Of a stretch of DNA of 64,000 bases, positions 8,596 to 17,900 are shown one piece after another. This DNA is from Alistipes excrementigallinarum. GTDB taxonomy: Bacteria > Bacteroidota > Bacteroidia > Bacteroidales > Rikenellaceae. Both the position numbers and the translations under genes were made by a program. Position 1 is the first letter of the stretch, and the number at the start of each line of letters is the position of its first letter. The stretch spans positions 1 to 64,000 of the forward strand of contig DXIP01000008.1 in the NCBI GenBank assembly GCA_019112825.1, in the 5' to 3' direction. Below the pieces are notes generated by a model. The model was not told where the DNA came from. It saw nothing but the letters and a program-made list of their open reading frames with translations, and made no database searches.

Positions 8596-9825
8596 ATGAA
8601 AAGATTCCATACAGCTCTTCTGGCAGCCTGCGCGGTGCTTCTCTCGCTGACGGGCTGCAACAAGAAACCGGCCCCCTTCGGGGATTTCGACAACAAGGTC
8701 TACATCGACCAGAACACGAGCGTGACCACGCTGCTGGTCAAGCCGTCGGCCACGACCGACGAGCGTTCGTTCCACGCGGCGACCCCCAAACCGGTCGAGC
8801 GTGAGGTGAAACTTCTCTTCGAAGCCGACGAGTCGCTCGTGGCGGAGTATAACCGCTTCTACGGCGAGCAGGCAGAGATGCTTCCCGCAACCTACTTCGA
8901 GGTGACGGGCGGCGAGACCTCGATAGCCGCCGGCTCGACGCGTTCGGCCGACGTGACGGTGCGCTTCCACGACCTGGGGCAGCTCGACACGCGTTCGCTC
9001 CACGTGCTGCCCGTCACGCTGCGTTCGGCCGAGGGCATCGCCGTGCTGGAGAGCGCCCGCACGCTCTACTACGTGCTGCGCGGCGCCGCCATCATCAACG
9101 TGGTGGCCGACCTCGAGGACAGCAACTACATCGCCTTCGACAAGGTGCTCGACGGACAGAGCGCATCGTCGAAGGTGCTCAACGGACTGAACACCCTGAC
9201 GATGGAGGCGCTCGTCCGCTGCCACGACTACGTGCTCGAACCGGGCATCAAGACCGTGATGGGCATCGAGGGCCACTGCCTGATTCGTATCAGCGACAAC
9301 GGCCTGGCCCCCAACCAGCTGCAGGTGGTCCTGCCGACCTCCTACGGCGGAGGCACCAACTTCACGGAGGCCTCGACCTGCCTCATCCCGGCCAACGAGT
9401 GGACCCACATCGCCGTGACGTGCGACGTGGCCGCCGGCCGCGTGGTGGTCTACATCAACGGCGAGGTGGCGCTCGACAAGAGCGGCAACTCCTTCTCGGC
9501 CATCAACCTGGGCCAGCCCAAGAACGATGCGCAGGGCAAGGCGCACTACTTCAACATCGGCTACTCCTACGCCTCGGGCCGCGAGCTCCACGGAGAAATC
9601 TGCGAGTGCCGCATCTGGAACGTGGTGCGCACGCAGGAGGAGATTGCCTCGCACGTCTACGAGGTCGACCCCGCCAGCGAGGGGCTGGTGGCCTACTGGA
9701 AATTCGACGAGGGTACGGGCGACACCATCCGCGACCAGACGGGCAACGGCAACAACGGTACGGCCGACAGCCCGCTGAAGTGGACCGAGGTATCGCTGCC
9801 CGAAACCGCCCCCGATGCCAACTAA
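8596..9825 (+). CDS. DUF1735 plus LamG/concanavalin-like surface lipoprotein
   Basis: 409 aa, lipidation Cys21 (LTGC). Residues ~35-165 match the DUF1735 domain that precedes the enzyme in many Bacteroidetes GH18 proteins: an N-terminal immunoglobulin-like region with LPATYFEVTGGETSIAAGS and LHVLPVTLRS. Residues ~170-405 form a LamG/concanavalin A-like jelly roll (NEWTHIAVTCDVAAGRVVVY, then GEICECRIWNVVRTQEEIAS and GLVAYWKFDEGTGDTIRDQTG). No catalytic residues are recognisable, so it is probably a surface glycan-binding protein working with SusD. It starts 6 nt after the GH18-like gene and 30 nt before the GH18 enzyme gene. Confidence 0.88.
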   Translation: MKRFHTALLAACAVLLSLTGCNKKPAPFGDFDNKVYIDQNTSVTTLLVKPSATTDERSFHAATPKPVEREVKLLFEADESLVAEYNRFYGEQAEMLPATYFEVTGGETSIAAGSTRSADVTVRFHDLGQLDTRSLHVLPVTLRSAEGIAVLESARTLYYVLRGAAIINVVADLEDSNYIAFDKVLDGQSASSKVLNGLNTLTMEALVRCHDYVLEPGIKTVMGIEGHCLIRISDNGLAPNQLQVVLPTSYGGGTNFTEASTCLIPANEWTHIAVTCDVAAGRVVVYINGEVALDKSGNSFSAINLGQPKNDAQGKAHYFNIGYSYASGRELHGEICECRIWNVVRTQEEIASHVYEVDPASEGLVAYWKFDEGTGDTIRDQTGNGNNGTADSPLKWTEVSLPETAPDAN

Positions 9826-9855
9826 TCTACTGACTTACAAAAACTGGAATTCGTT

Positions 9856-11256
9856 ATGAACCACATGAAGAATATGCGATGGGGAGTTCTGGCTGCCATC
9901 TGCGCCACGGCGCTGGTGTCGTGCGCCGAGGATGACATCATCCCCAACGGAATCGACGAGGGGCGCATCGACCCCGTCGGCGAGTGTCTGTGCACGGTCT
10001 ACAACCCGCAGGGTGCCGCCGGCGCCACGCTGCAGCTCTACACCGAGCCGGTGTCGGGCGAGGTGCAGGTGGTGCTGAGCTCGGCCGCGGGCTGTGCCGT
10101 CGACCTCAAGTTCACCTACGACCCCACGGTGCTCGAGGCCTACAACGAGGCCCATGCCACCTCCTTCGAGGCGGTTCCGGCCCAGGCCGTCGAGCTCGAG
10201 GCCGACGGAGCGCTGCTCGTAGGCCCCAAGAGCACCCGTTCGGAGCTGCTGCGCGTGAGCGTGCGGCCCGACGAGGCGATGAGCGAGGGGAAGAGCTACG
10301 CCCTGCCGCTGCGCCTGAGCAGCCCGACCGAGGGGGTTACCGTCTCCTCGACGGAGGGCTCCTACATCTTCTGGGTGCAGGTGCGCGGCGAGCACCCCTC
10401 GACGCAGAAGAGCACGGGCTTCATCACCGTATGCTACGTCGAGGTCAACGAGAACAACCCGCTCAACGCCCTGGAGTGGAGCTGCAAGGCGAGCGGCAAA
10501 CCGCTCTTCGACATCGTCAACATCTTTGCGGCCAACATCAACTGGCTCGAGGAGGAGAAGCGCGTGGGCGTGGTGCTCAACCCCAACGTGCGCCACATCC
10601 TCGACAACCGTGATATCTACATCAAGCCGCTGCAGGATGCCGGCATGCGCGTGAGCCTGACGATTCTGGGCAACGGCGACGGCTCGGGCGTGGCCAACCT
10701 CTCGGATGCCGCGGCGCACCAGTTCGCCCAGGAGCTGAAGTCGATTGTCGAGACCTACGGGCTCGACGGCGTCGACTTCGACGACGAGTACTCGCAGTAC
10801 GAGGCGCACCTCTCGCAGCTCTGGCCCGGGTGCGTGACCTACGGGCCCGGCCCCTATGCGCGTCTGCTCTACGAGGTGAAGATGGCGATGCCCGACAAGC
10901 TGGTGCAGCTCTATCAGATTGGCCAGGCCAACTACGGCTTCAAGTCGGCCGTCGAGGGGGTTCGCCCGGGCGACTTCATCGACTACGCCTACTGCGACTA
11001 CGACGTGCTGATGTCGCCGCCGCATCTGGGCCTCTCGCGCAGCCAGTGGGGCGAGGCGTCGCTCGACATAACCTACGGCTCGGAGTCGAACCCCGCCAAC
11101 CTGCGGACCAACCGCAGCAGCGGCAACGGCGTGCAGATGGTCTACAACCTCAAGCCGGGCAACAGCCAGTTCACGCCGCTGAACGACGTGGCCAAGTACA
11201 TCTACGACGACGAGGCTGTATGGTCGGGCGTGCGTCACGAGAAGGACTGGAAGTAG
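9856..11256 (+). CDS. GH18 endo-beta-N-acetylglucosaminidase with N-terminal DUF1735 domain
   Basis: 466 aa, lipidation Cys23 followed by AEDD, an acidic surface-export-type signal. Residues ~35-185 are DUF1735 (LRVSVRPDEAMSEGKSYALP). Residues ~190-460 are a GH18 barrel: TGFITVCYVEVNENNPLNAL, MRVSLTILGNGDGSG, and the complete catalytic motif DGVDFDDE at 304-311, with Glu311 as general acid and Asp307/Asp309 supporting substrate-assisted catalysis. The order resembles EndoF1/EndoH-type enzymes, which cut the chitobiose core of N-glycans and release the oligosaccharide for SusC/SusD. This is the only clearly active endo-enzyme in the operon, so it sets the likely substrate as high-mannose or related N-glycans. 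The exact specificity is unknown. Confidence 0.92.
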   Translation: MNHMKNMRWGVLAAICATALVSCAEDDIIPNGIDEGRIDPVGECLCTVYNPQGAAGATLQLYTEPVSGEVQVVLSSAAGCAVDLKFTYDPTVLEAYNEAHATSFEAVPAQAVELEADGALLVGPKSTRSELLRVSVRPDEAMSEGKSYALPLRLSSPTEGVTVSSTEGSYIFWVQVRGEHPSTQKSTGFITVCYVEVNENNPLNALEWSCKASGKPLFDIVNIFAANINWLEEEKRVGVVLNPNVRHILDNRDIYIKPLQDAGMRVSLTILGNGDGSGVANLSDAAAHQFAQELKSIVETYGLDGVDFDDEYSQYEAHLSQLWPGCVTYGPGPYARLLYEVKMAMPDKLVQLYQIGQANYGFKSAVEGVRPGDFIDYAYCDYDVLMSPPHLGLSRSQWGEASLDITYGSESNPANLRTNRSSGNGVQMVYNLKPGNSQFTPLNDVAKYIYDDEAVWSGVRHEKDWK

Positions 11257-11332
11257 CCGTTAAGGCACGCTCCGCCGCGGAGGCGGAGCCGTGCCGCGCG
11301 GAAAAGCAGATTAACACGAAAAGAATCGCAAC

Positions 11333-12871
11333 ATGATGAAAAAGATATTTTGGATGTTCGCCGCCGCTCTGGCCTGGACCGGATGCAGCGACGACAACGG
11401 AGCCGAGGCTCCGGTTCCCTCCGATACGCTGACGCTGTCGGTCGAGACGCTTGCCTTCGACGCATCGGGCGCGGCGCTCGAGGGGACGAACGAAGTGACC
11501 GTAACGAGCAGCGGCGAGTGGCGTCTGGGCGGCCGCCAGCTGTGGTGCCGTCCCTCGAGCGAGGAGGGTGTGAGCGGCCAGGCGGTGAGCTTTACCGTCG
11601 AGCCCAACATCGAGCCCGAGGCGCGCGAGGTGCTCTTCACCTTCATCTGCGGCGGCGAGGAGCGCCGTCTGACGGTCACGCAGCAGGCCGCCTCGGAGTT
11701 CACGCTCAACGGCGACCGCTACACCTTCACCCCCGAGGGCGGCGAGTTCCGCCTGCGGCTCGAGTCGTCGAGCGAGACCTCGGTGCGCTTCGTGGAGGAG
11801 GTCGACTGGATTCACCAGGTCGAGACGCGCGGGTCGCTCTCGTTCTTCTACTTCGAGGTCGACGCCAATGCGACGGGCCGCAACCGCGACGCGCAGCTGG
11901 TGGTCTCCAACAAGGAGGGTGACGAGCGCACGGTGACCGTGCACCAGGAGCGCAACCTGCTGCTCGAGGTGACCGAGTCGTCGTTCGAGGTGCCGGTCGA
12001 GGGTGCCGAGCTGCGTCTGCACGTGCGGAGCAACCTGCCCTTCCGCGTCGAGCCTTCGGGCGAGTGGATTGTGCTCCAGTCGGAGCCCCTCCAGTCGGAG
12101 GAGCTGCAGGAGCAGGAGCTCGTATTCACGGTACAGCCTGCCGAGGAGTCCTTCCGTTCGGGCTTCATCTACCTGCGCACCGACGAGGCGTCGCTTGGGG
12201 CCGAGATTGCCGTCGTGCAGGGCGAGCGTCCCCAGGGCATCGAATTCCCCGACGACGCCTTCCGCCAGCTGCTCATCGATGCGGGCTACATCACGGTGCT
12301 CGACGGTACGGAGTGCCTGCTTACGGAGACGGGCGAGGCTGCAACCCAGCTGCCGGACCTCTACCGCAAGAACATCTCCTCGCTCAAGGGCATCGAGGCC
12401 TTCAAGAACCTGAAGACGCTGGCCCCCAACGGCATCGGCATGAATCCCATCAAGGAGCTCGACCTGAGCGGCAACCCCAACCTGACCGACATCAACTGGT
12501 ACAGTTCGTCCAGCGGCTGGCACTCCTACATCACGCCGGCGCCGCTCGAGGTCATCAACATCGGTGACGCGCCGATTACCGACGGACGGCTCGTATTCGA
12601 GGGCCTCTACTGCACGCCCGTTTACGCCGCATCGCTCACCGTTTCGGGCGCTTCGGTCAAGATTATTGAGTTCTCGTCGAAGTACTCCTCCTACGACAAG
12701 GCCGAGTGGCTCGACGTCACGGGATGCCCCAACATCCAGAGCATCACGCTCAACAGCTACTACATCAAGACGCTCTACGTGACGGCCGAGCAGAAGAGCG
12801 CCATCGACGGAGGCCGTATCACCATTACGGACCAGAACTACTACCAGAACCTCAAGGTCGAGGTTCGGTAG
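11333..12871 (+). CDS. BACON-domain surface lipoprotein
   Basis: 512 aa, lipidation Cys18 followed by SDDN. About three immunoglobulin-like BACON repeats occupy residues ~25-305 (recognisable pieces: NEVTVTSSGEWRL, EERRLTVTQQA, DERTVTVHQERN, LGAEIAVVQGERP). BACON domains are common in gut PUL proteins and are thought to bind glycan or mucin or to act as spacers. The C-terminal ~200 residues read like a short leucine-rich region (ISSLKGIEAFKNLKTLAPNG, IKELDLSGNPNLTDIN) with no enzymatic motif. It is the last gene of the PUL operon, 76 nt after the GH18 gene and about 100 nt before a strong terminator. ATG ATG at 11333/11336 leaves the start ambiguous by one codon. Confidence 0.88.
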   Translation: MMKKIFWMFAAALAWTGCSDDNGAEAPVPSDTLTLSVETLAFDASGAALEGTNEVTVTSSGEWRLGGRQLWCRPSSEEGVSGQAVSFTVEPNIEPEAREVLFTFICGGEERRLTVTQQAASEFTLNGDRYTFTPEGGEFRLRLESSSETSVRFVEEVDWIHQVETRGSLSFFYFEVDANATGRNRDAQLVVSNKEGDERTVTVHQERNLLLEVTESSFEVPVEGAELRLHVRSNLPFRVEPSGEWIVLQSEPLQSEELQEQELVFTVQPAEESFRSGFIYLRTDEASLGAEIAVVQGERPQGIEFPDDAFRQLLIDAGYITVLDGTECLLTETGEAATQLPDLYRKNISSLKGIEAFKNLKTLAPNGIGMNPIKELDLSGNPNLTDINWYSSSSGWHSYITPAPLEVINIGDAPITDGRLVFEGLYCTPVYAASLTVSGASVKIIEFSSKYSSYDKAEWLDVTGCPNIQSITLNSYYIKTLYVTAEQKSAIDGGRITITDQNYYQNLKVEVR

Positions 12872-12973
12872 CGCCGCCCGCGCGTGAAGGCGCCCGCCCC
12901 GGGCTTCGGCCCGGCGGAGGTCGCCTCCCGCAGCGGAGCACCCTTCGGCCGGGCAGCCGCCCGGCCAGGAGAC

Positions 12974-13017
12974 AGAGCGGAGCAGCGATTCTGCGGAATC
13001 GCCGCTCCGCTCTTTTT
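12974..13017 (+). terminator. Terminator of the PUL operon
   Basis: Long stem-loop: AGAGCGGAGC and GCGATTC pair with GGAATCGC and GCTCCGCTCT across a 3-nt loop, with single mismatched bases, followed by five T. Confidence 0.9.
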
Positions 13018-13074
13018 GTGCCCGGTCTTTGTCGGAATCTGCCGGTTCCGAGCATCGGTTCCGCCGTTTTTTCG

Positions 13075-13082
13075 TATCTTTG
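13075..13082 (+). promoter_or_regulatory. -7 element before the GH123-like gene
   Basis: TATCTTTG is an exact TAnnTTTG match. It lies 64 nt before the ATG and just after the PUL terminator, so the hydrolase gene is probably a separate transcription unit. Confidence 0.6.
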
Positions 13083-13146
13083 GAGTGCGAAGCGGCAGCG
13101 TGCCGCCCCGACCGAACATCGAATACCCGACCAACCTTCATATTCC

Positions 13147-14940
13147 ATGCCCTCGGAACTTCACATCCCTCTGCGGCCCTCACTGCGGCCGCTTCTGTAC
13201 ATGCTTCTGCTCACCCTTCTGCTCGCGGCTGCGGGCTGCTCCTCGCCCGGCGCGGTTGTCACCTTCCGCGAGGCCGACGACCCCACGGCCGACACGCTGG
13301 CCGACTGGACGGCCGTCACCCCGGGGCTCAACGTCTCGTGGTGCTCCGTCGACGAACGCTACCCCCGCTCGGTTGCGCCACAGCTCGACTCCACCCGCTG
13401 CCGCCTTACGGCGTGGCGCGGCGAGCGCTGCTCGGCCCAGCTGCTGCTCTGGTCGCCCGACAGCGTGGGCGCCGTGCGCTGCACCATCGGCCGCTTCCGC
13501 GGCCGGGGCACATCGCTCCCGGCCAACGTCGCGCGGCTGCGCTTCGTGCGCTACGTGCTGACCGACGAGTTCGGCCCCGGATGCGGCTACCGCAACGACG
13601 GCGACTTTGCCGCGTCGCTCTCGCCCGACCTGCTCGACACGCTCGACCGCTTCGACCTGGAGAGCTGCACGACACGCCCCGTCTGGGTGACGCTCGACGT
13701 CCCGGCCGACGCCGTTCCGGGACTCTACCGCACGACGCTCACCGTCGAGGGGCAGGGGGTTGCTCGCCGGCGCCTGGAGCTCGACCTGCAGGTGCTCGAC
13801 CGGCAGCTGCCGCCGCCCGAGGCGTGGCGCTTCCACCTCGACCTGTGGCAGCATCCCGCCGCCGTGGCCCGCGTCGAGGGGGTGGAGCTCTGGAGCGACG
13901 CCCACTTCAAGGCGCTGCGTCCGCTGGTGCGGATGCTGGCCGACGCGGGGCAGAAGGTGGTGACGGCGACGCTCAACCGCGACCCCTGGAACCACCAGTG
14001 CTACGACGCCTACGACCCGATGATTCTCTGGAGCCGCCGCGCCGACGGAACGTGGCACTACGACTATACGCGCTTCGACCGCTGGGTCACCCTCTGCCGC
14101 GAGGAGGGCATCGTCGGGGCCATCAACTGCTACTCGCTGCTGCCGTGGAACAACCTGCTCGAGTACCGCGACGAGGCGAAGGGAGCGTTGTGCGAGGTCG
14201 AGGCCGACCCGGCGACGCCCTGCTTCGAGGAGTACTGGACCCCCTTCCTCCACGACTTTACGGCCCATCTCGACGAGCGGGGATGGCTGGGACTCTGCAA
14301 CGTGGCCATGGACGAACGCGACCCCGAGACCATGGAGCGGGCCGTGGCGCTGCTGCGCCGCGAAGCCCCCGAGCTGGGCATCGCCCTGGCCGACAACCAC
14401 GCCAGCTACCGCCGCTATGAGGACTTGGAGGATGTCTGCGTGCAGATTGACTGCCGCGTGGGAGCGTCGGAGCTCGCCCGCCGCCGGAGCGAGGGGCTGG
14501 TGACCACCTTCTACGTCTGCTGCTCGTCGGCCTTCCCCAACACCTTTACCTTCTCCCGGCCGTGGGAGGCGCTCTACATGGGGTGGTTTGCCGCGGCGGC
14601 GGGCTACGACGGCATGTTGCGCTGGGCCTACAACTCGTGGCCGGCCGACCCGCAGCGCGATTCGCGCTTCACGGCCTGGCCTGCGGGCGACACCTTCATC
14701 GTCTACCCCGGGGCGCGCTCCTCGGTGCGCTTCGAGCAGCTGCGCGAGGGGATTGAGGACTACGAGAAAATCGACCTGCTGCGCCGCGAGCTGATGGCCG
14801 ACCCCTCGGCCGAGGCCGCCGCATGCCTCGACGAGCTCAACCGCACGGTGGCGCAGTTCGCCGAGCCCGACCCCGCGCGCCCGTGGCCCGAGCTGCTCGC
14901 CCGGGCCCGAGCTCTGCTCGACAGCCTCGCCGCGCGGTAG
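13147..14940 (+). CDS. GH123-type (DUF4091) glycoside hydrolase lipoprotein
   Basis: 597 aa. A hydrophobic signal peptide ends at LLLAAAGCSS (lipobox). An N-terminal beta-sandwich (to about residue 200) is followed by a TIM-barrel and the C-terminal DUF4091 part. The catalytic Asp-Glu pair of GH123 beta-N-acetylgalactosaminidases is visible as MDERDPE (Asp389-Glu390). The family C-terminus is also clear: EALYMGWFAAAAGYDGMLRWAYNSW, then FIVYPG and SSVRFEQLREGIEDYEKIDLL. GH123 enzymes use the substrate N-acetyl group and remove GalNAc from glycosphingolipid-type glycans. ATG 13147 was chosen because it gives a full signal peptide; ATG 13201 is an alternative. The frame is open upstream but the translation there is not meaningful. 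Placement suggests a role with the N-glycan PUL. Confidence 0.87.
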   Translation: MPSELHIPLRPSLRPLLYMLLLTLLLAAAGCSSPGAVVTFREADDPTADTLADWTAVTPGLNVSWCSVDERYPRSVAPQLDSTRCRLTAWRGERCSAQLLLWSPDSVGAVRCTIGRFRGRGTSLPANVARLRFVRYVLTDEFGPGCGYRNDGDFAASLSPDLLDTLDRFDLESCTTRPVWVTLDVPADAVPGLYRTTLTVEGQGVARRRLELDLQVLDRQLPPPEAWRFHLDLWQHPAAVARVEGVELWSDAHFKALRPLVRMLADAGQKVVTATLNRDPWNHQCYDAYDPMILWSRRADGTWHYDYTRFDRWVTLCREEGIVGAINCYSLLPWNNLLEYRDEAKGALCEVEADPATPCFEEYWTPFLHDFTAHLDERGWLGLCNVAMDERDPETMERAVALLRREAPELGIALADNHASYRRYEDLEDVCVQIDCRVGASELARRRSEGLVTTFYVCCSSAFPNTFTFSRPWEALYMGWFAAAAGYDGMLRWAYNSWPADPQRDSRFTAWPAGDTFIVYPGARSSVRFEQLREGIEDYEKIDLLRRELMADPSAEAAACLDELNRTVAQFAEPDPARPWPELLARARALLDSLAAR

Positions 14941-14967
14941 CGGAGCCGGGGCCCTCTTCCCTTATGC

Positions 14968-15006
14968 AGACGCATGCCTCCCGAAAAGGCATGCGTCCGC
15001 TTTTTT
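14968..15006 (+). terminator. Terminator after the GH123-like gene
   Basis: An 11-bp stem (GACGCATGCCT / AGGCATGCGTC) with a 7-nt loop is followed by CGC and six T. Confidence 0.9.
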
Positions 15007-15150
15007 GCGCCCGTCGGGGGATAAAAAACACCCTTTTCCAATAAATATAGGTGCCCCGATGTCCCCGTGCGGCGTGTAAACGGATTGTCACACGTTTCAC
15101 ATGCCGCTGCAACAAACTCTTCGGACTTTTGCATCCGGAAAAGAACTACT

Positions 15151-17832
15151 ATGAGGATGCAGAAGAAAACCTCTATCGTACTTACCTTTGTCGCCCTGTT
15201 TTTCGCGGCCGTCCTCCAGGCTGCGCCGCTCCGGGGCCGCGTCATCGACTGCACGACCCGCGAACCGCTCATCGGAGCCACCATCCTGCTGAGCGGCACC
15301 ACGCGCGGCACCACCTCCGACGCTTCGGGCGAATTCCAGCTCGAACTGCCCCGCGGCGAACACCGCCTCGAGATTTCCTACGTCTCCTACCTCCCCCAGC
15401 AGCTCGCCGTGCGCATTCCGGCGGGCGACGGGGTGCTGCTCGTCGAGCTCGAGCCCGATGCGCAGACCCTCACGGCCGTGACGGTGACCGCCCGCAAGAA
15501 CCTCGAGTCGGAGCGCAGCCTCCAGACCGAGCGCATCGCCTCGAACGTCGCCATCGAGAACATGGGCGCCCGCGAGATGGAGCTCAAGGGTCTGGCCAAC
15601 GTCGAGGAGGGCGTCAAGAAGATTTCGGGCATCTCCATCGCCTCGGCCGGACAGCTCATCGTCCGCGGCCTGGGCGACCGCTACAGCATCACCACGCTCA
15701 ACGGCCAGCCCATCGCCTCGCCCAACCCCGACAACAAGCTCATTCCGCTCGACATATTCCCCGCCTCGGCCGTCCGCAACATCACCGTGAGCAAGGTCTA
15801 CGAGGTGACCTCCTACGCCGACTACTCGGGTGCCCACATCGACATCGGGACGAAGGACCAGAACGGCGAGAACTTCTTCACGGCGGGCTTCTCGGTCGGC
15901 GGACGCTTCAACACGCTGGGACGCTCCTTCTACCGCATGGACCACCGCTCGCTCTTCACGCGCCCCGGGGTCGACGCGCGGGCGATGAGCTGCAGCCTTT
16001 CGGAGTACCGCGACTACGTCCGCACGAAGAACATCTTCGACACCGACTTCTCGGTTTCGCGCTCCACCTCGCTCCCCTCCTTCGGCGGCAACATCGCCTG
16101 GGGCCACAACTTCAAGGTGGGACGCCAGACGCTGAGCATCCTCGCCTCGGGCGGCATCGACAACGGCGCGCAGCGCATGGACGACGCCCAGACGCGTATC
16201 CTCGAGGGTACGGGCACCGTGACCGACGAGTATACCTACGACAGCTTCGCCTCGGAGCTCAAGATGGCGGCGCTGGCCAACGTGGGGATGACCCTGTGCG
16301 AGAGCGACCGCGTGGGCTACACCTTCTTCTATGCCCGCAACGCCGTCGACACCTACATGAGCCGCGAGGGTTTCGACGCCGAGGGGCACAACCTCGTGGG
16401 CAGCAACGACGTGCTCCACATCTACAAGCTGATGACCCATCAGCTCAACGGCCAGCACGACTTCGGCGAGCGGTGGCAGCTGCGCTGGAGCGGCTCCTAC
16501 TCCTCGACCTCCTCGGACGAGCCCGACCGGCGCCAGGTGATGTTCCGCCGCCGCGACGACGGCTCGCTCACCCTCTTCAAGCTCAACCAGCAGGAGACGA
16601 TGCGCTACTTCGGCGAGCTCGGCGAGCATGAGTGGAACGGCCACGTGGCGGCAGACTACCGCTTCGGCGCCCACAAGCTGACGGCCGGCGTCGCCTACAA
16701 GGACAAGTCGCGCGACTACCGCGGCACGCGCTTCTACTACGACCTCTCGGCGCTCGACCCCGAAATCGACGACATCTACGATACGAACGGCTACCTCTCG
16801 TTCGAGAATGTCCAGAACGGCTCGCTCACCATCAACCGCCAGCAGCAGCCCAAGGACAGCTACGAGGCGGGCAACCGGATTCTGGCCGGCTACCTCTCGC
16901 TGGACCTTCAGGCCACCGAGGCGCTGCTCATCAACGCCGGCGTGCGCTACGAGGTATCGAAACAGTGGGTCCGCTACTACGACGACCAGAGTCTGGCCAA
17001 GCGGCGCGACCTGGACAAGAACGACCTCTTCCCGGCGCTCAACCTCAAATATTCGCTCGGCGAGCGGCAGCAGCTGCGCCTCTCGCTCTCGCGGACCGTC
17101 ACCCGCCCCTCGTTCATCGAGATGGCCCCGTTCCTCTACCAGGAGTCCTACGGCTCGATGCAGCTGCGCGGTAACGAGGCGCTGCAGAACGGCTACAACT
17201 ACAACGTCGACCTGCGCTACGAGCTCTTCAACCGCGGGGGCGACATGCTCTCGGTGACGGGCTACTACAAGTTCCTCGACCAGCCCATCGAGCGGGTGCA
17301 GATGCTCTCGGGCGGCGCCGCGGTCCACACCTTCCGCAACGCCGACAACGGCATGGCGGCCGGCATCGAGGTCGAAATCCGCAAGGCGCTTCTGCCCGAC
17401 CTGCGCATCGGCGTCAACGGCTCCTACATGTACACCAACGTCAAGCTGCCCGAAGGGGGCGCCTATACCAACAAGGAGCGCGCGCTGCAGGGCGCCTCGC
17501 CCTACCTCTTCAACGCCGACCTGACCTATGCCCCCGCGCTGAGCGGCGAGCGGCGCCTCTCGCTGGCCCTACTCTACAACCTGCAGGGGCCCCGCATCCA
17601 TGCGGTCGGCATCTCGGGCCTTGGCGACGTTAAGCAGCGGACGATGCACACGCTCGACTTCGCCGCCTCGTACCGCTTCAACCGCCTCTTCGAGGTGAAG
17701 CTCCAGCTGGAGAACCTGCTCGACCAGTCCTACGTCTTCGACCAGGAGGTTCCCCAGGCCGGCACGACGGTCGAGGTGGAGCGCTACCGGCCGGGTCCGG
17801 GCTTCAAGGTGGGGCTCAGCATCCGCTTCTGA
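15151..17832 (+). CDS. TonB-dependent outer-membrane receptor (non-SusC type)
   Basis: 893 aa. Signal peptide ends near AVLQAAP. Residues ~27-110 are a carboxypeptidase-D regulatory-like domain (LRGRVIDCTTREPLIGATIL). A plug domain with KISGISIASAGQLIVRGLGD and RYSITTLNGQPIASPNPDNK follows, then a 22-strand-type barrel ending in PGFKVGLSIRF with a terminal aromatic. It lacks the SusC signature, and no SusD follows. Instead a beta-helix lipoprotein is encoded 68 nt downstream, and this pairing is repeatedly seen in Bacteroidetes genomes. The ligand is not identifiable. ATG 15151 was chosen (ATG 15157 possible). The frame is open to 15067, but the extension precedes the signal peptide and is not protein-like. 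Confidence 0.9.
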   Translation: MRMQKKTSIVLTFVALFFAAVLQAAPLRGRVIDCTTREPLIGATILLSGTTRGTTSDASGEFQLELPRGEHRLEISYVSYLPQQLAVRIPAGDGVLLVELEPDAQTLTAVTVTARKNLESERSLQTERIASNVAIENMGAREMELKGLANVEEGVKKISGISIASAGQLIVRGLGDRYSITTLNGQPIASPNPDNKLIPLDIFPASAVRNITVSKVYEVTSYADYSGAHIDIGTKDQNGENFFTAGFSVGGRFNTLGRSFYRMDHRSLFTRPGVDARAMSCSLSEYRDYVRTKNIFDTDFSVSRSTSLPSFGGNIAWGHNFKVGRQTLSILASGGIDNGAQRMDDAQTRILEGTGTVTDEYTYDSFASELKMAALANVGMTLCESDRVGYTFFYARNAVDTYMSREGFDAEGHNLVGSNDVLHIYKLMTHQLNGQHDFGERWQLRWSGSYSSTSSDEPDRRQVMFRRRDDGSLTLFKLNQQETMRYFGELGEHEWNGHVAADYRFGAHKLTAGVAYKDKSRDYRGTRFYYDLSALDPEIDDIYDTNGYLSFENVQNGSLTINRQQQPKDSYEAGNRILAGYLSLDLQATEALLINAGVRYEVSKQWVRYYDDQSLAKRRDLDKNDLFPALNLKYSLGERQQLRLSLSRTVTRPSFIEMAPFLYQESYGSMQLRGNEALQNGYNYNVDLRYELFNRGGDMLSVTGYYKFLDQPIERVQMLSGGAAVHTFRNADNGMAAGIEVEIRKALLPDLRIGVNGSYMYTNVKLPEGGAYTNKERALQGASPYLFNADLTYAPALSGERRLSLALLYNLQGPRIHAVGISGLGDVKQRTMHTLDFAASYRFNRLFEVKLQLENLLDQSYVFDQEVPQAGTTVEVERYRPGPGFKVGLSIRF

Positions 17833-17900
17833 GCCTTCACGCCACACCACACGCAACAAACCACAGGGTATTATAAAATCACTAAAAACTTTTCGACAAG

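Noticed and set aside
2578..9654. A 2358-codon open frame on the minus strand opposite the PUL genes
   Set aside because: The translation is rich in Val/Arg/Asp/His with no family motifs and mirrors the third-codon GC bias of susC, susD and the following genes on the plus strand. It is a shadow frame.
15084..15101. TTGTCACACGTTTCAC before the TonB receptor as a Pho-box-like direct repeat
   Set aside because: Spacing and sequence fit the enterobacterial Pho box poorly, and no Bacteroidetes standard supports it.
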